DNA of 64,000 nt, from NCBI GenBank assembly GCA_022749755.1, contig CM040452.1, positions 11,178,350-11,242,349 of the forward strand, in the 5' to 3' direction. The position numbers and the translations under genes are program-made. The notes below the pieces were generated by a model. That model was not told the origin of the DNA and made no database searches. It saw only the letters and a program-made list of their open reading frames with translations. Below, one piece after another: positions 49,769 through 61,978 of the stretch. The number at the start of each line of letters is the position of its first letter. Within the stretch, counting starts at the first letter, position 1. The stretch comes from Azadirachta indica (taxonomy: Eukaryota > Streptophyta > Magnoliopsida > Sapindales > Meliaceae).

Positions 49769-50390
49769 TCATGTCACTTACAGAATGATTGGTGTATCAT
49801 TATTTCAATGCTATATAATTGAGAATATAATATTTTTAATTACTCAATTTTTCATAATAAACAATCCTCTATAATATACTATCAAGTGAAATTTAGTAAG
49901 GTGTTTGATGAAATTGCTAATCAAAAGAGAAAGAAAGAAGAAGAAGAAAAGAATATGGAAAGAGAAAGGAAAAAGAAAAGGACGAAAAAGACAGAAATTG
50001 CAGCTTCTTTCTTCTTAACGACTTTTTCTAATATGTATTTACTATTTTAACTTTTTTTTGCCATATCAAGAAAAAATTGATAAAAAGGATATATTTGACA
50101 ATTATTTTTAAAGTGAGAGTGTAAATATTATTCATATAATAAAATGAAGAGTAATAAGAAAAAATTAATAGAAGAGACGTATTTAACAATTATTTTTGAA
50201 GAGAAAGTGTAGGTGTCATTCATACAATAAAATAAAGATCTATATCTCATTTGTACTTAATTTTACTCTTTATATACTAAAATAAACAATAAAATAAAAA
50301 ATAAATTAATTTTTTAAAAAACACATTTTAAAATAGAAAATTTAATTGTATTTATACATTTTTTTTTTCTAGTTAGAACATGCACAACAA
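49769..50390. other. AT-rich intergenic DNA
   Basis: A purine-rich tract (AAGAAAGAAGAAGAAG-like) lies at 49926-49990. No gene was recognised. Confidence 0.5.
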
Positions 50391-50392
50391 AT

Positions 50393-50596
50393 TCATGGTT
50401 TCGTATCAAATACATAGGCTATTTTGGAATTTGAAGGGGGTTTGAAGGAAAAAGTGATGAATGAAGAAGTTTGGAGTTTTCCAAAATGATGAGTTTGAAG
50501 AAAGACAAAATGAGTTGGATGCAGAGGATTGGTTCTGGCGTTTATGGCAATGAAACAGAGAGAATTATAAGCGGGTTTTATTGCAGCATAATCCAT
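50393..50596 (-). pseudogene. Orphan exon or gene fragment with plastid-transit-like N-terminus
   Basis: A 67-codon frame from a true ATG at 50596, preceded on its strand by a CT-rich leader (TTCTCTTCTCTTCTC at about 50646-50662), as in real plant 5'UTRs. The protein is rich in Ser/Thr/Phe/Pro with few acids (MDYAAIKPAYNSLCFIAINA at the start) and could be a targeting peptide. No downstream exon was recognised and the Mutator-like element C lies 400 bp upstream. It may be a truncated gene, a small orphan gene, or chance. Confidence 0.3.
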
Positions 50597-50784
50597 GAGA
50601 ATGGTTTGGGTTTTCTCTGCATGTCAAAGAGAGACACTGGAGACAAGAGAAGAGAAGAGAAGTCTTGGCTCTTGGTCTCTGGCCTTTGGGCGTGTGTACA
50701 GTTAAAGAAGAGAGATTGGTAAAGATTGATATGACTTGAAATATTTATTTATATAAGATAGACAAATAAACCCATTATCTTAAA

Positions 50785-50842
50785 GAAGAAGAAGAAGAAA
50801 AGCCGCCAAACAAAAGAAAAAGAAAAAGAAAAAGAAAAAGAA
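50785..50842. repeat. GAA and AAAAAG microsatellites
   Basis: A short GAA run (50785-50799) is followed by about five AAAAAG units (50814-50842), then more purine-rich sequence to about 50960. Confidence 0.8.
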
Positions 50843-50993
50843 GTTTTCAGTGAAGAGATGAAGAAGCGCCAGTGAGGAGAATAAGAAGAAGCTGTTGTGA
50901 CGAGGAGAAGGAGGAGAAGGATGAGAAGGAATAAAAAATTAAAAAGGGAAGAGGCTTTGTAGGGTTTTCCGAATTTTTTAAATATATATTTTT

Positions 50994-53160
50994 AAGGGTT
51001 TTAACACATACCTCCCTGAGGTTTTGGTTTCTAACACTTTAAGAGATTGTTTGGGAATTCAAACACTTATCTCCCCTGGAGGCATCCAATTCCTATCAGT
51101 TATCAATGAAAATACACATTTGCCTTTCTTTTACATAGTTTTGAATAAAGACAAAACAAATGCTAAAACATGGTCAAATAACCTGGGCCCACATTGTCAA
51201 ATTTTGTAGTGATATGACCGGAACAAATATATGTGATTTTAGCATTCAAATTGAAACATGACTTGTGAATGAAAATTTTCAAATTGACAAGTTTGCTGTA
51301 ACAATGTACATCAACACACTAAAAGCAACAAATGATGCACCATCTATCAACCAAGATCAATAGATGTTGTATCATCTGGGATATAAGCAAAAAAAATTCT
51401 ACATTAGCAAACCCTTTTCATGTTACCCCAATTAATTAGAGCTTCTAGGTATAGATTTTACTTTTTGAGTTGCTCTTCAAGCTTGTCTTAGCTAGTCTGT
51501 ATAAACAAAAAAGATAAAGTTCAATATTGTACACGTTACTGCCAATAAGTTGCAATTCCTAAAATGAAACAGATAGCTTTTTACTGTCATAGGTAAAGTA
51601 CCTGACTGAATGTGAGGCTGAGTTGTCTCTTGTGTGCTTAACTGCTCTGCTTTAGACTCCTAATTTACCTGAGAAACCTAACAAATAACATTTTTTGGCT
51701 TGCTGAGCAAGATTGCTTTGATAATTATGCATATATACCGAAATTAAAAAATTACAAATAATACTTAATCTCTACACCTGTTTACCACCCTAAGCACTCT
51801 TCTTTCTCCTTTCTCCTTTCCATCACTTGTAATTTCATATACTTGATTATCTATCTTGCAAAATGCATCAAACCATTTCATGCTTCATAATCCAAATCAG
51901 AATGAAAATGTAAACAGCAAGCACTTGACATTTAAAAAAAATTATAGCTTGCTCAGAACATACATTTTTAGTTCTATTAGTCCCAAAAGCACAACATCTA
52001 TCTCCATATAAGCAAACACAAATTGAACACTAAGATAATACAAATTTTAGTTCGCAGAACTCATAAAACAACAACATGTGCTAATTCTAATATGTTATCA
52101 CCAAGCAATACACATAGCAAATTAAAAGAGGAACATAATCCTTCTGTATCATAACATGCTTCAATTCAAACCTTTTTTAAACTATCCCATCAACTTTTAG
52201 CAGTTAGCATTGTCTATATTGTATCAGTTATAACAAGCAATATGTACATTTGCATAGAATGGTATTTACAGCTTACTCAGAACATACATTTTCAGTTCTG
52301 TTATTACCAAAAACACAACATCTACATCATAGAAATAAATAAAACATCAACACTCACTACTAAAAGCTCAATTTGAAGAACCCATATGACAATGACATGC
52401 AACCAAATATAATAATCAACGCATATCTTCTGAGAACCACTAGAATCGAAGGTGGTGTGAGTCTTTTGCATTTCAAGACCCTAATCCACTCACATCACTG
52501 CGTATTATACTTCCAATAAGCTTTGAATCAAAGAATTTACTCAAATGAATTGTGGTTCCACGGAATCATCGTGAATGCTATGAATCAGATTTCAACACCA
52601 ACACTATATAAAAGTAACAAAATCAAACATGCAAGTAACATTTGGATGCTTCACTTACCTTATTGAATAGTTCAAATCCTTTAATTGCAGAAGCTCTGAA
52701 CCTTGATCGAAGCTTGTTAGAGACTAAAAACTACCACTTTCAGCCCAATCAAGTACAATTGATGACCTTTTCTCACAACATATATATCAACAACCACAAC
52801 AACTGGCTCAAAGATTACTCCAATTTCCCTTCATTAATCAACTATTCTCTCCATACTATAAGAATGATGGCTGATTTGAGAAGAAATGTCCCAACATTCT
52901 GACATTGCGTTCGTTTTTGGGTTTGAAAGTCTCGGCTACCAAGGACAAAAAACTTTTGCAAATGTTTTCTCTTACAATGTCAAAGCAACCACCACTAATG
53001 AGTAAAGTTTGTAAGAGAGGTTTTTTTCCCATAATGCCCTTCAAGTAACGGCAAGCGGACGGAATTGGATGCCTCTAGGGGAGGTAATTGTTTGAATCCC
53101 CAAACAATCTCTTTAAGTGCCAGAAACCAAAACCTTAGGGGAGGTATATGTTAAAACCCC
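50994..53160. mobile_element. Mutator-like non-autonomous element, copy C (2167 bp)
   Basis: Begins AGGGTTTTAACACATACC and ends with its reverse counterpart. The TIRs are about 100 bp and include a TTGTTTGGGAATTCAAACA-type inner block on the left and its mirror on the right. A perfect 10-bp repeat, TATATTTTTA, flanks it (50984-50993 and 53161-53170), indicating a fairly recent insertion. The interior has only short unconvincing frames. Confidence 0.85.
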
Positions 53161-53170
53161 TATATTTTTA

Positions 53171-54673
53171 TTTATATTATTTATTTTTTTAGATTAAAAA
53201 TATTATTTTATCATTAAAGATAAAAATAATAATATCTTTTATTTTTTATTCTAAAATTACAAAGATTATTATACCCTTTTCAACACTAATTATAATAGAA
53301 AATTTTGACACAAGGAGTTTTATTGATAAATATTTTCGATTTGAAATTTACTTGATATTTATTTTTATAAAAGGGGTCTAATTGTTATTAGCCTTAATAA
53401 ATATATATATAAATATAAACAAATACACCAAAAATAAAATTGATTAATATATTTTAATTAAAATTAAAATTAGATTTAAAAATAACAAATTAATATTTTC
53501 AACATTTAGGATTTTATAAAAATAATATTATAAAATATAAAGAGATAAATGTACATCAAAATTATTAATTTTTCTCAAATTAGAACTATCACTCTCCATA
53601 TCACTCACTCTCTATTTCTACAATTTATTCGTAACCCATTTCATTTTTCACATTATCAACATAACCCAATTCCTTTTTTCCATCAAAATCATCAAATGTA
53701 CAATTTTTAATTTTTTCTCAACATCAAGCAACCAATTTTAAATATTTCACCCATATATTAAAAAAATAAATAAAAAGATGAAATCAAAGAAGAAGAAGAA
53801 GAAATCAAATGCCACCAACTAGCAATTTTTAGATTATATATAACAAATTTCTATATTTCATAATTAAAGAAAAAGAATAAATCAAAGAAGAAGAAGAAGC
53901 AAAATTTGGAAAGAGAAAGAAAAGGGAAAGAAGAAGAAAACAAATCCAAAAAGAGATAAAGAAAACAAGGAAGAAGTTAGGGTTCTTTCTTTTTTTATTA
54001 AATTTTATTTATATTTTATATTTATTTTTAAATCACATTGATCATTTTATCTTCAAATATTAAAAATAATATTTTTTTAATTTTAAATTAAAATTAAAAT
54101 GATTGTTATACCCTTTTTCCACATAATAGTGATAGGAAATAAAAGAGTTTTATTAACAAATATTTTCGTTACGAGTGATTACGTGATATTTATTTTCAAA
54201 AATGGAGTCCAACTGTTATAAAAAATATAGTTTCATATTAAATAATAACTTTATTATAACATTTAGTATGAAGAGAGAGAATAGTATACAAAAGATTTCT
54301 TATCTCTCAGATATATTTATTGTAAAAGAATTTACAAGAGACATATTTGTGCAATTTATAAATTTTTGGAAAATGATAACTTTTGAGATTAGTGAATTTG
54401 AAATTATTTGATTTAATATTACCTTTAAAAAAATAAAATTCATGATTCAAACGTGTTACAAAACAATTCACAAAAGGGAAAAAAAATCATGTTATATTGT
54501 TTTTCAATTTTAAAATAACTCAATTATCTTTTTAAAAAAAAAGTATGTTACTCGTAATCTATTCTTTATTTATAAAATAAGTCATAAAGCATGTTATCTA
54601 AGAAATATATTTTGATGTTTGGTTGAACGAGTGTTAGTACAAGTAATTAAAATGTGGACAGCTGTACACAACA
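53171..54673. other. AT-rich intergenic DNA
   Basis: No gene was recognised. Purine-rich GAAGAAGAAG tracts occur at 53790-53803 and 53886-53898. Two blocks repeat imperfectly (53331-53390 and 54142-54215: GAGTTTTATTGATAAATATT / GAGTTTTATTAACAAATATT), and both continue into a TGATATTTATTTT word. Confidence 0.5.
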
Positions 54674-54756
54674 GGTGGTTTGCCCGAGAGGTTAAGGGGG
54701 AAGACTTAAGATCTTCTGTACATAAGTACGCGTGGGTTCGAACCCCACAGCCACCA
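54674..54756 (+). tRNA. trnL-UAA: tRNA-Leu (anticodon UAA)
   Basis: The acceptor stem GGTGGTT pairs with AGCCACC, with one G-U pair; the discriminator base is A at 54756. The anticodon stem GAAGA/TCTTC encloses loop CTTAAGA, so the anticodon is TAA (54707-54709). A long variable arm (GTAC-ATAA-GTAC) is typical of tRNA-Leu. The T arm is GTGGGTTCGAACCCCAC. Length 83 nt, no intron. The internal Pol III B box GGTTCGAACC is intact. Confidence 0.95.
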
Positions 54757-54838
54757 CTATTTTAGTTTATTTAATATTTTGAATCATACTATTTTGTCCC
54801 TTAAAAAGGAAAATTTTGTTTTTGTAAGTAATTAGTCA

Positions 54839-54910
54839 TGCGTTTGCCGGGAGTCGAACCCGGGTCTATTGCTTGGAAGGCAATTATCCTTACCGTTGGA
54901 CTACAAACGC
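54839..54910 (-). tRNA. trnG-UCC: tRNA-Gly (anticodon UCC), copy 1
   Basis: Read on the minus strand: acceptor GCGTTTG/CAAACGC with discriminator A. The anticodon stem ATTGC/GCAAT encloses loop CTTCCAA, giving anticodon TCC. The T arm CCGGGTTCGACTCCCGG carries an intact B box. Length 72 nt. It is convergent with the tRNA-Leu gene 82 bp away. Confidence 0.95.
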
Positions 54911-55545
54911 AGATGAGATGCAATTTGCGAGTCGTCCTTTCAGACAATAATACAATTATCTAGGTTTCTATGCTCGTACACGGCAGTCTATTATGTTATA
55001 TTTTTAAATTTAAGTTAAAAAATAAATATTTTTAAAATATTTAAATAGCTAAAATTAAATTAGATAATGTTTGTCAAGTAAAAATGTTGATTAAATATTC
55101 TGATTGCTATATAATTTTTTTAAGTTAAGTAAAAATACAATATTTGAGCATACTACTCTTATGTGATATCTAACTTAAAAAATGATCAAAATTTTATATT
55201 GCATTGGGTTTAATAATTAATATTAACCCCAAAGAAAAATAATTTAGTTGAAGTAACAGAATTTAAGCATTAAAAACCCTAGATTGAAAGAAGAACACTA
55301 CTACGTATGCAAACATTATTTTTAACGTAACAGAAAATAAATGATATAAATATATGACAAAAATAATATAATATTATTATATTAATTAATTTGTGTGTGT
55401 GTATATATTTATAAATATAATTATCATTTACAATTTTAATAAGATGTAATTATTGATTGGGCTGGTTTTCCAGGCCTTTCTAATTCTATGCTCAATGAAC
55501 CCAATTAATACGCTTGAGTTTACTGGGCTTTGTTCATTCGATATG
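54839..55545. repeat. Local duplication, left copy (contains tRNA-Gly copy 1)
   Basis: Besides the tRNA, it shares downstream blocks with 58376-59575 in the same order: a TAAAAAATAAATATTTTTAA-type block, TTTTATATTGCATTGGG near 55192, and GATTGGGCTG near 55456. Orientation is direct. The right copy is about 500 bp longer in the middle. Confidence 0.6.
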
Positions 55546-58140
55546 GAGGCCGACAACCAATTTTGTCGTTCTCTAGCTGAGAATGCAACTTCGTTAACCA
55601 TCTAAAGCCCGGCCCAATTAAGATGGACAAGTTTTGATTTTGAATTGTCGCATTACGTTGTTACTCAAATTTTTAGATTTAAGATTGAATCAAACTTGCC
55701 CTTTCTTTTGAATACTCGTATTTACTCTTACAGGAGGATGTATAAATATAAGAGAAAATTAAATCCACCCTAAGAGGTTGATTCGCTATTACTCAACCAA
55801 AGGATGTGTTTGTTTTCTTTAAAAGAATTTTGATAGATAAAACAACTTTTAAAACACTTTTGGAGATTATTTTGATATAAACGAAATGTTATAACTTTGA
55901 AATTAAAAGAAAAGATCTCCTTTTGAATTTCAAAGAATAATCAATGAAATTTTCAATCTTTATTCAAAATTTTGATTGTATACGTTTTGACGATATTTTA
56001 GTATTTTTTTTTTTGAAATATACATCAATATTTTAAATATCTTTCAGTTTTTATCAATTTGATATAAAAAGATAACTTATGTAGTCATTTCAAAATGGAA
56101 ATTACTTGATCTCAAATCAAAAATTAGATCTTACGCATAAATATCTATAAAGAAACCGTAATTTTAATTGGTAGATCAATAATTTTTGCCGATTAGTTTT
56201 TGTTCAAATTATTGATAAAATGTAACTCTTTACATTCCATTACAGATTTTTGTCCCAATTTGACTGATCTTTGCAAACCTTTGCATCAAAGATTAAAAAA
56301 AAAAAAAAAATTAAACTATAAACAAACCAACATACAAAAATTATGAGACAAATTAAAAGTATTCCTTGTTTGCATATTGTAGATTCTAATGCTTACAAAT
56401 TATAGAAAGAAATTGATGCCTTTGAGATATGTTACGGAAAAATCCATAAGCAAAAGAAAGACAACAAAAAACAAATATTCGAATTAAACTCAGCAAAATT
56501 ACTCTACTACTAAAAAAGGAATATTATCTATTTTTTTTTTTTTTTTAGCTATTACAAGGAGATCATGCCACTTAAAACACAAGATACAAAACCCCATAAA
56601 AAAAACTAAGGCTTCTTATGCCCAAACCATAAACAAAAAAATCATGGAGTGATGTTGTGTGTGAAGATGAAGAAGCTCTATAAGCTTAATCATCGAAGGC
56701 AAAAAGTTGAATCGGGCTCTTCCTTAAAAGATGTTTCAAAAGAACAACTTTCTATTTTTATAGGTTTAATCCTAAAAAATCTCATTGAACTAAAAATAGT
56801 TCCCGAGATAATTTTATCCATAGTTGAAAAATACTTTGTTCAAACAAAATAAAGTGATTGTAACTTTTCAAACTCCTTTGCCTTCTAGAAGTGTTGGTCC
56901 AACCTAAATATTTTCCAAAAAGTTGAAAAGAATGTTAGTTTTGGAAGATGAATTTTTTTTTTAAAGTACAAAGATTTATTGTCTACAATTTATTTTCAAA
57001 AAATTTTCATCTTATTCCAAAAGACTCAATGAAAACATAAAAATTTTATGAATTTATTCTTGTTGATTCAAATTCTGTTGAATTCAAACACTATCAAAAG
57101 AGTTTAAATTCTCAATCCTCCTACATTTTTGCTCAAAATTTTCTCTGGCACGAATTTGTCCTTAAAACTATGAAATGAGGACGATTGTTATGGAATTTTC
57201 TAATGTGATTCTTTGAAAAAATTGCAATTTAAATTTGATGACACCGCTGTTAAATAACTTTAGGGATTGACTTTATTATTATACAAGTTGATTTCTTACT
57301 TGTATCTCATATCAAACATAAGTAAGCAGTTTTTATTGGATCGACATGGGCTCAAAACCCTCACAAATTGGTTTTTACAGTGCTTTCTCTATCCATTAAA
57401 TATTTTATGAACAAACTATTTAGACATATTGATTTCTTCTTATTTCAACTTTTACCAAGCTTCTTTGCTATAGTTGATAACAATCATTTTTTGCGTGCTG
57501 CATACATAAAAAGCCTACTTTTTTTCTAGTATTTGTCAGTGTATTTGCTTTTGCTTCCGGTCCTTTTTTTTTTTTTTTTTTTTTTTTTTTGAAAGATGTA
57601 GGAAAATTGTAAAAATTTATAAAATGAATTTTCTAAAAAAAGACAATAAATAAAAAATATTAAAGGTAAGAAAGAATTTGACGTGAAGAATCCTCGAAAA
57701 ATAATTTTTAAAAGAAGACAATCAATCAAGAATCTTGCAAAATAATTTCTAAAATGAAAATAAAAAATTGAACCAAAAACCGAAATGAAAATTAGTGTTC
57801 TCTAAATTATTAAACTAAGAACTCAACTGAACCGAAAGGATTCTGTTCTATTTATTGTGTTCAGTTTAGGTTATGATCAATTTTTCGCCCACTTCTATTT
57901 TTTTTTCTTCTCTTTTTATTTTTTTGTTTAAATTTTTAATTGAAATAAAATAGTAAGATAATAAATAAATTAATTTTGGATGAAGGTCACCCTTATTAGC
58001 TTTTGTGGATCTATTTTTTACATAAAATTATAATTAAAATAAAATATAAGTATAATAAATAAAGTTAGATGGGTGTATTTGCAACATAAAGTTTTTAACA
58101 CATTTATGTATAAAAAATCCTAATTTAGTCTGCTAATGAC
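55546..58140. other. AT-rich intergenic DNA
   Basis: No gene was recognised. Poly-A and poly-T runs are at 56296-56310, 56530-56547 and 57566-57590. A 67-codon frame at 56649-56852 has no recognisable similarity or supporting context. Confidence 0.5.
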
Positions 58141-58144
58141 TAAT

Positions 58145-58295
58145 TTTAGGATCTAAGAGTATGGGTAGTGGCCATTAGGACTTTGACTTGATAGCAAAAT
58201 CCAACTCACCCCAATGAGATGAGTTTGAATCCCACCAGTTGCACCTGGTGGTAAATTGAATATCAGTTTAAACATTAAGGGGTGGGATGATTTTT
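58145..58295 (+). mobile_element. Possible tRNA-derived SINE
   Basis: Contains an A-box-like segment (AGTGGCCATTAGG, about 58167) and a B-box-like GAGTTTGAATCCCACC (about 58222), then CACCTGGTGG. It ends in a T run at 58291-58299, as in plant SINEs with poly-T tails. The AAACAT(T/C)AAGGGGT block after it is repeated once about 60 bp downstream. Box spacing is wider than usual. Confidence 0.35.
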
Positions 58296-58375
58296 TTTTA
58301 AAATATCGGGTTGAATTGAATATTAGTCGAAACATCAAGGGGTAATATAAAATTATTCAAAAAGACATCTATTTA

Positions 58376-58447
58376 TGCGTTTGCCGGGAGTCGAACCCGG
58401 GTCTATTGCTTGGAAGGCAATTATCCTAACCGTTGGACTACAAACGC
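58376..58447 (-). tRNA. trnG-UCC: tRNA-Gly (anticodon UCC), copy 2
   Basis: Nearly identical to the copy at 54839-54910; the visible differences are in the D arm (AACGGTTAGG here, AACGGTAAGG there). The acceptor, anticodon and T stems are intact and the anticodon is TCC. Length 72 nt. The 3' flank on the plus strand is also similar (GCGGATGAG versus GCAGATGAG). Confidence 0.95.
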
Positions 58448-59575
58448 GGATGAGTACTTACGCCAACTTTATTTATTTCACGGATGAATTTTAAAAGTAC
58501 TATTAAAATTCATATTAGACATTAAATTTAATTTTTGTGGAATACTATTTATTTATTGTAATCTTGTCTGTCTATTAAATTTTTAGGCTTGTAACTATAT
58601 TTATAAATTTATTTTGTATTAATAATTATCAAAAGAATTAAAATTATTACAATTAATAATTAATTATTATTGTCGCTACTAATTTATATAATTTTGTTTG
58701 ATCTACTTTACCATATAAACATAGTTCACTTCAAGTTGCCGTTTGCTAGAAAATAAATGAAGAAAAATTTATCAATATTTAACATTTTCTTTTAAAGATG
58801 TCGGTAGTATAATGTCACCGCTATTGTATAAATCAAATAACATTAAAACTTAAATGTATATATTTGTATTCAATATTAAGTTAAAAATTTTAATTTTATT
58901 TTATTAAAATATAACTATCAAGTTTTAATATTAAATTAAAAATAAACACTTTTAAAACATTTAAATGACTAGAAAAATACTCTTGAAATAGTGTCACTTT
59001 TAATTCACAGTTTTAGTCAAATAAAATTTTGAAAATGTTTAATATAAATAAGAAAGCTAGTAACAAACATTAATTATGATTTGTTTAAAATTAAATAAAA
59101 TTTTATATTGCATTGGGTTTAATGTTAAGTGGAAGTCAAAAAAAATTAGTTGGAGTGAATGTTACGAAAATTTTTGTATTAGCTTCATAGTATAATTAAC
59201 TAAATTAATTATTATTTTTGTCAGTCAATCCATCGTGACTTTATGTATCAAATAAAACCATTTATCTTTAGTTTTTTCTTCTTTTCTTTTCCTCCTTTTA
59301 AGAATTGTAAGTTTTAGTTTGTATTTGTTCAAAGCTATGATTTAAAAGGTGCAAGTATAAACCAGATTGATCCAAACTTTCGATAAATACTAAAAATTTT
59401 AGTTTAAAAAGAGTAGTTTTATATATAAAATTGTTCATTAAATTATATGATAATATGATATTATTATCACATGTGTTATATTTGGTAGGCTAATGTTCAC
59501 ATTTCATGATTGATTGGGCTGCCTGTCTGTTCTAAGTAATTCTATACATTAATTGCATGCAGAGAAAGAGGACAT
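58376..59575. repeat. Local duplication, right copy (contains tRNA-Gly copy 2)
   Basis: Direct repeat of 54839-55545, about 3.5 kb apart. Shared blocks: the tRNA, a TTAAAAATAAACACTTTTAA-type block near 58930, TTTTATATTGCATTGGG near 59101 and TGATTGGGCTG near 59511. Confidence 0.6.
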
Positions 59576-61978
59576 TACACAAGATGCTGTGGTATATTAC
59601 AAAAGAGTGGGATATTGTGAAATGGATTGATTTGGGGTTCCCACAATATAAACATGGGCAGGCAGCGAAAGAAAGAGAACCCGATGCATCATCCACCAAT
59701 GTTAGATTTTGACGTGTCTTTCTAAGTAAACAAACAGTCTATAAATGAAGATTTATGATACGAAAGAAACAAACATGTTCCAAAATGGCCACAACAAAGA
59801 CAGTATTTGTGACAAGACACCTCAACTAACTAACCATTGATTATCAATCCAATCAATCCCTCACTCCAATAATTCTTCTTTTCTCATCCGTCTCTCTCCG
59901 AATTTTATTCATTCTTATGGGAGCTACTACTAGTTTTCAATCCCCTTAGCCAAATAACTTGTTGAGGATAAATTGGAGGAGGAGGAGGAGGAGGAGCAAA
60001 CAAAGTAAAGTACTGCAAGTGCTGGTGCAGGCAAAACTCCCCCAAATTAAGCTGAAGAAAGTTTTATTTATTAATATATGATGATAAATACTAATTGGTC
60101 AAATAAACCAGACATCAGCTTTAAGAAAAATGTGGTGAAAGATACAAGCTAACACCCCACACAAAAGCCAAATTGCATGTGCTCCTTGCAGAGTTTTTGT
60201 GTGTTTGTGTGTCAGGCAGCTTGTTCTAAAGGGTGGGGTGTGGACCAGGCTGCAGAAACACCCACCATTTTGCCTTCTTCTTTCTCTTTTTCCTCTTTAA
60301 AACAAAAAAAAAAAAAAAAAAAAAAAAACATTGTTAAATTTGGGTAAAAGAGAAGAGAAGAGATAGATTGCTGATTGTGCAGTGGAATTAGGGAAGAGAG
60401 CCTGCTGAGTCTTCTCTCATCTCAATCAAGCATAGAATTCTTTACCACCATTATTGAAAAAGCAGCAATTATGCAACATATATGGACAGCATGATGGGTT
60501 GCCCCCATTTATTATTCATATATATTGCCACCTTGTGTATTGTTATTTGGTTGGAATAACTCTGTTCATTAATGTTGTAAGTCTTCTGACAATTGAAATG
60601 TGCATAAATGAAGGAGGACCATCTCATCTCAATCTCATCATCAATATTATTAATATGGAGGACATAGAAAGATTTACTATGCTCTTCTTCATTCATAACA
60701 AAGTTGAATTTTAACCTCACCCCACATGCACAACACAAAGCATCTTATCTTCTCCCATGTATGTTGATTCTCTTGCGTCTGTGTTTAATTAATTCATTGT
60801 TAATTTCTCAAGAAATTAGGGTCTGCCCCCTAAAACATTATTAGCAAGCTAGGCACCAAACAACAAAAGGCAGATTATGCATATATATTTTTTACTACTG
60901 CCCTGATTCTGTGTCTGAGCCCACTGTTTCTGCAACTTTCTTTTCTTTTATTTGCCAAAGCTTGATTTGGAAGTTACCATAATCTATGTCTTATATTGAA
61001 ATAATGCTCAGATCTTTAAGCCCTAATTGAATAAAATAAAAGAGGGTCTGCTTGCTTGTTGGCCTTCCCAAAGCAAAGCAAAGGAAAGCAATGCACTCAA
61101 GCAACATTATAATTATTGCACTCTTTATTATAGATGTGAATTTATATATTTAATGGTGTCCCCCATAGGAGATTGTAATAAATTGCGCTTGGGTCTCTCT
61201 GTTTCTGTTTCATCAGTTTAGAGCAAAAGAAAAATGTTAGACAGATGATGACACTTGTACTATAAGAAACTATCATTCATTAACTCATGTAATCTTTTTT
61301 GTTAGTTAAATCTCTAACACAAAAAGTTAAGAACAGATTACTACAAAAAGCATTAACTAGATAAGAGTCCAGAATATTTGATGAGATAGTTCATGTTCTG
61401 TCCACAGCCTACAAATGATTGGGACAAGACATGGATTGAAAAGTAAAAATGTAACTTATTTGTTCTCGTACACATGTCTGCTTTTACCAAAAACTGGAAT
61501 AAAAAGATCAGGAATGATGAGGGTTTATAAGCATACAACAAAATTTTCTTTTAACAACAAAGTAATGACAAGAAACCACATAAAATTGGATATTGATAAA
61601 TTAACTTTGGTTACAAGTTCACCCTTTTACTCATAACTTATTGTACTCAAAACTTAATTGGGAAACTAAACAATGGGAAAAATGAAAGAAAGAGAACAAG
61701 CAAACTCTCACAATTACAAGCAATCTATAAAAATTGGAAAAAAAAAAAAAAGAGGAAAAGCCCATATCTCGTCTAAACCATATGCTGTGTGGTCTCATAG
61801 TAGTAACAGCAACATTTGTTCTGTAACTTGTTGGCAACTAACCTTTGCCTGCCAAACATGTTGAATGACCTATTTTGTTTGAATGAGCTGGAAATGTATA
61901 AATTGCACAGAATCCCATATATATATATATATATATATATGTAGATTACGTTGCAGAGGAGGCAGAAGAGTGTCGGAG
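59576..61978. other. Intergenic DNA and 3'UTR of the CslA gene
   Basis: Sequence at 59600-60440 is less AT-biased than its surroundings: a CT-rich patch at 59876-59905, a GGA run at 59978-59995 and a poly-A run of about 26 at 60303-60328. It could belong to a non-coding transcript or a distal regulatory region, but no protein or known RNA was recognised. Poly-A at 61738-61751 and a TA microsatellite at 61917-61940 lie next to the CslA stop codon. Confidence 0.4.

Noticed and set aside
51024..51209. 61-codon frame at the left end of Mutator-like copy C
   Set aside because: It is a translation of the terminal inverted repeat, with no similarity to a protein family.
60236..60256. miR166-like word (GGACCAGGCTGC)
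   Set aside because: The match covers only part of the mature sequence and no matching star-strand segment lies upstream.
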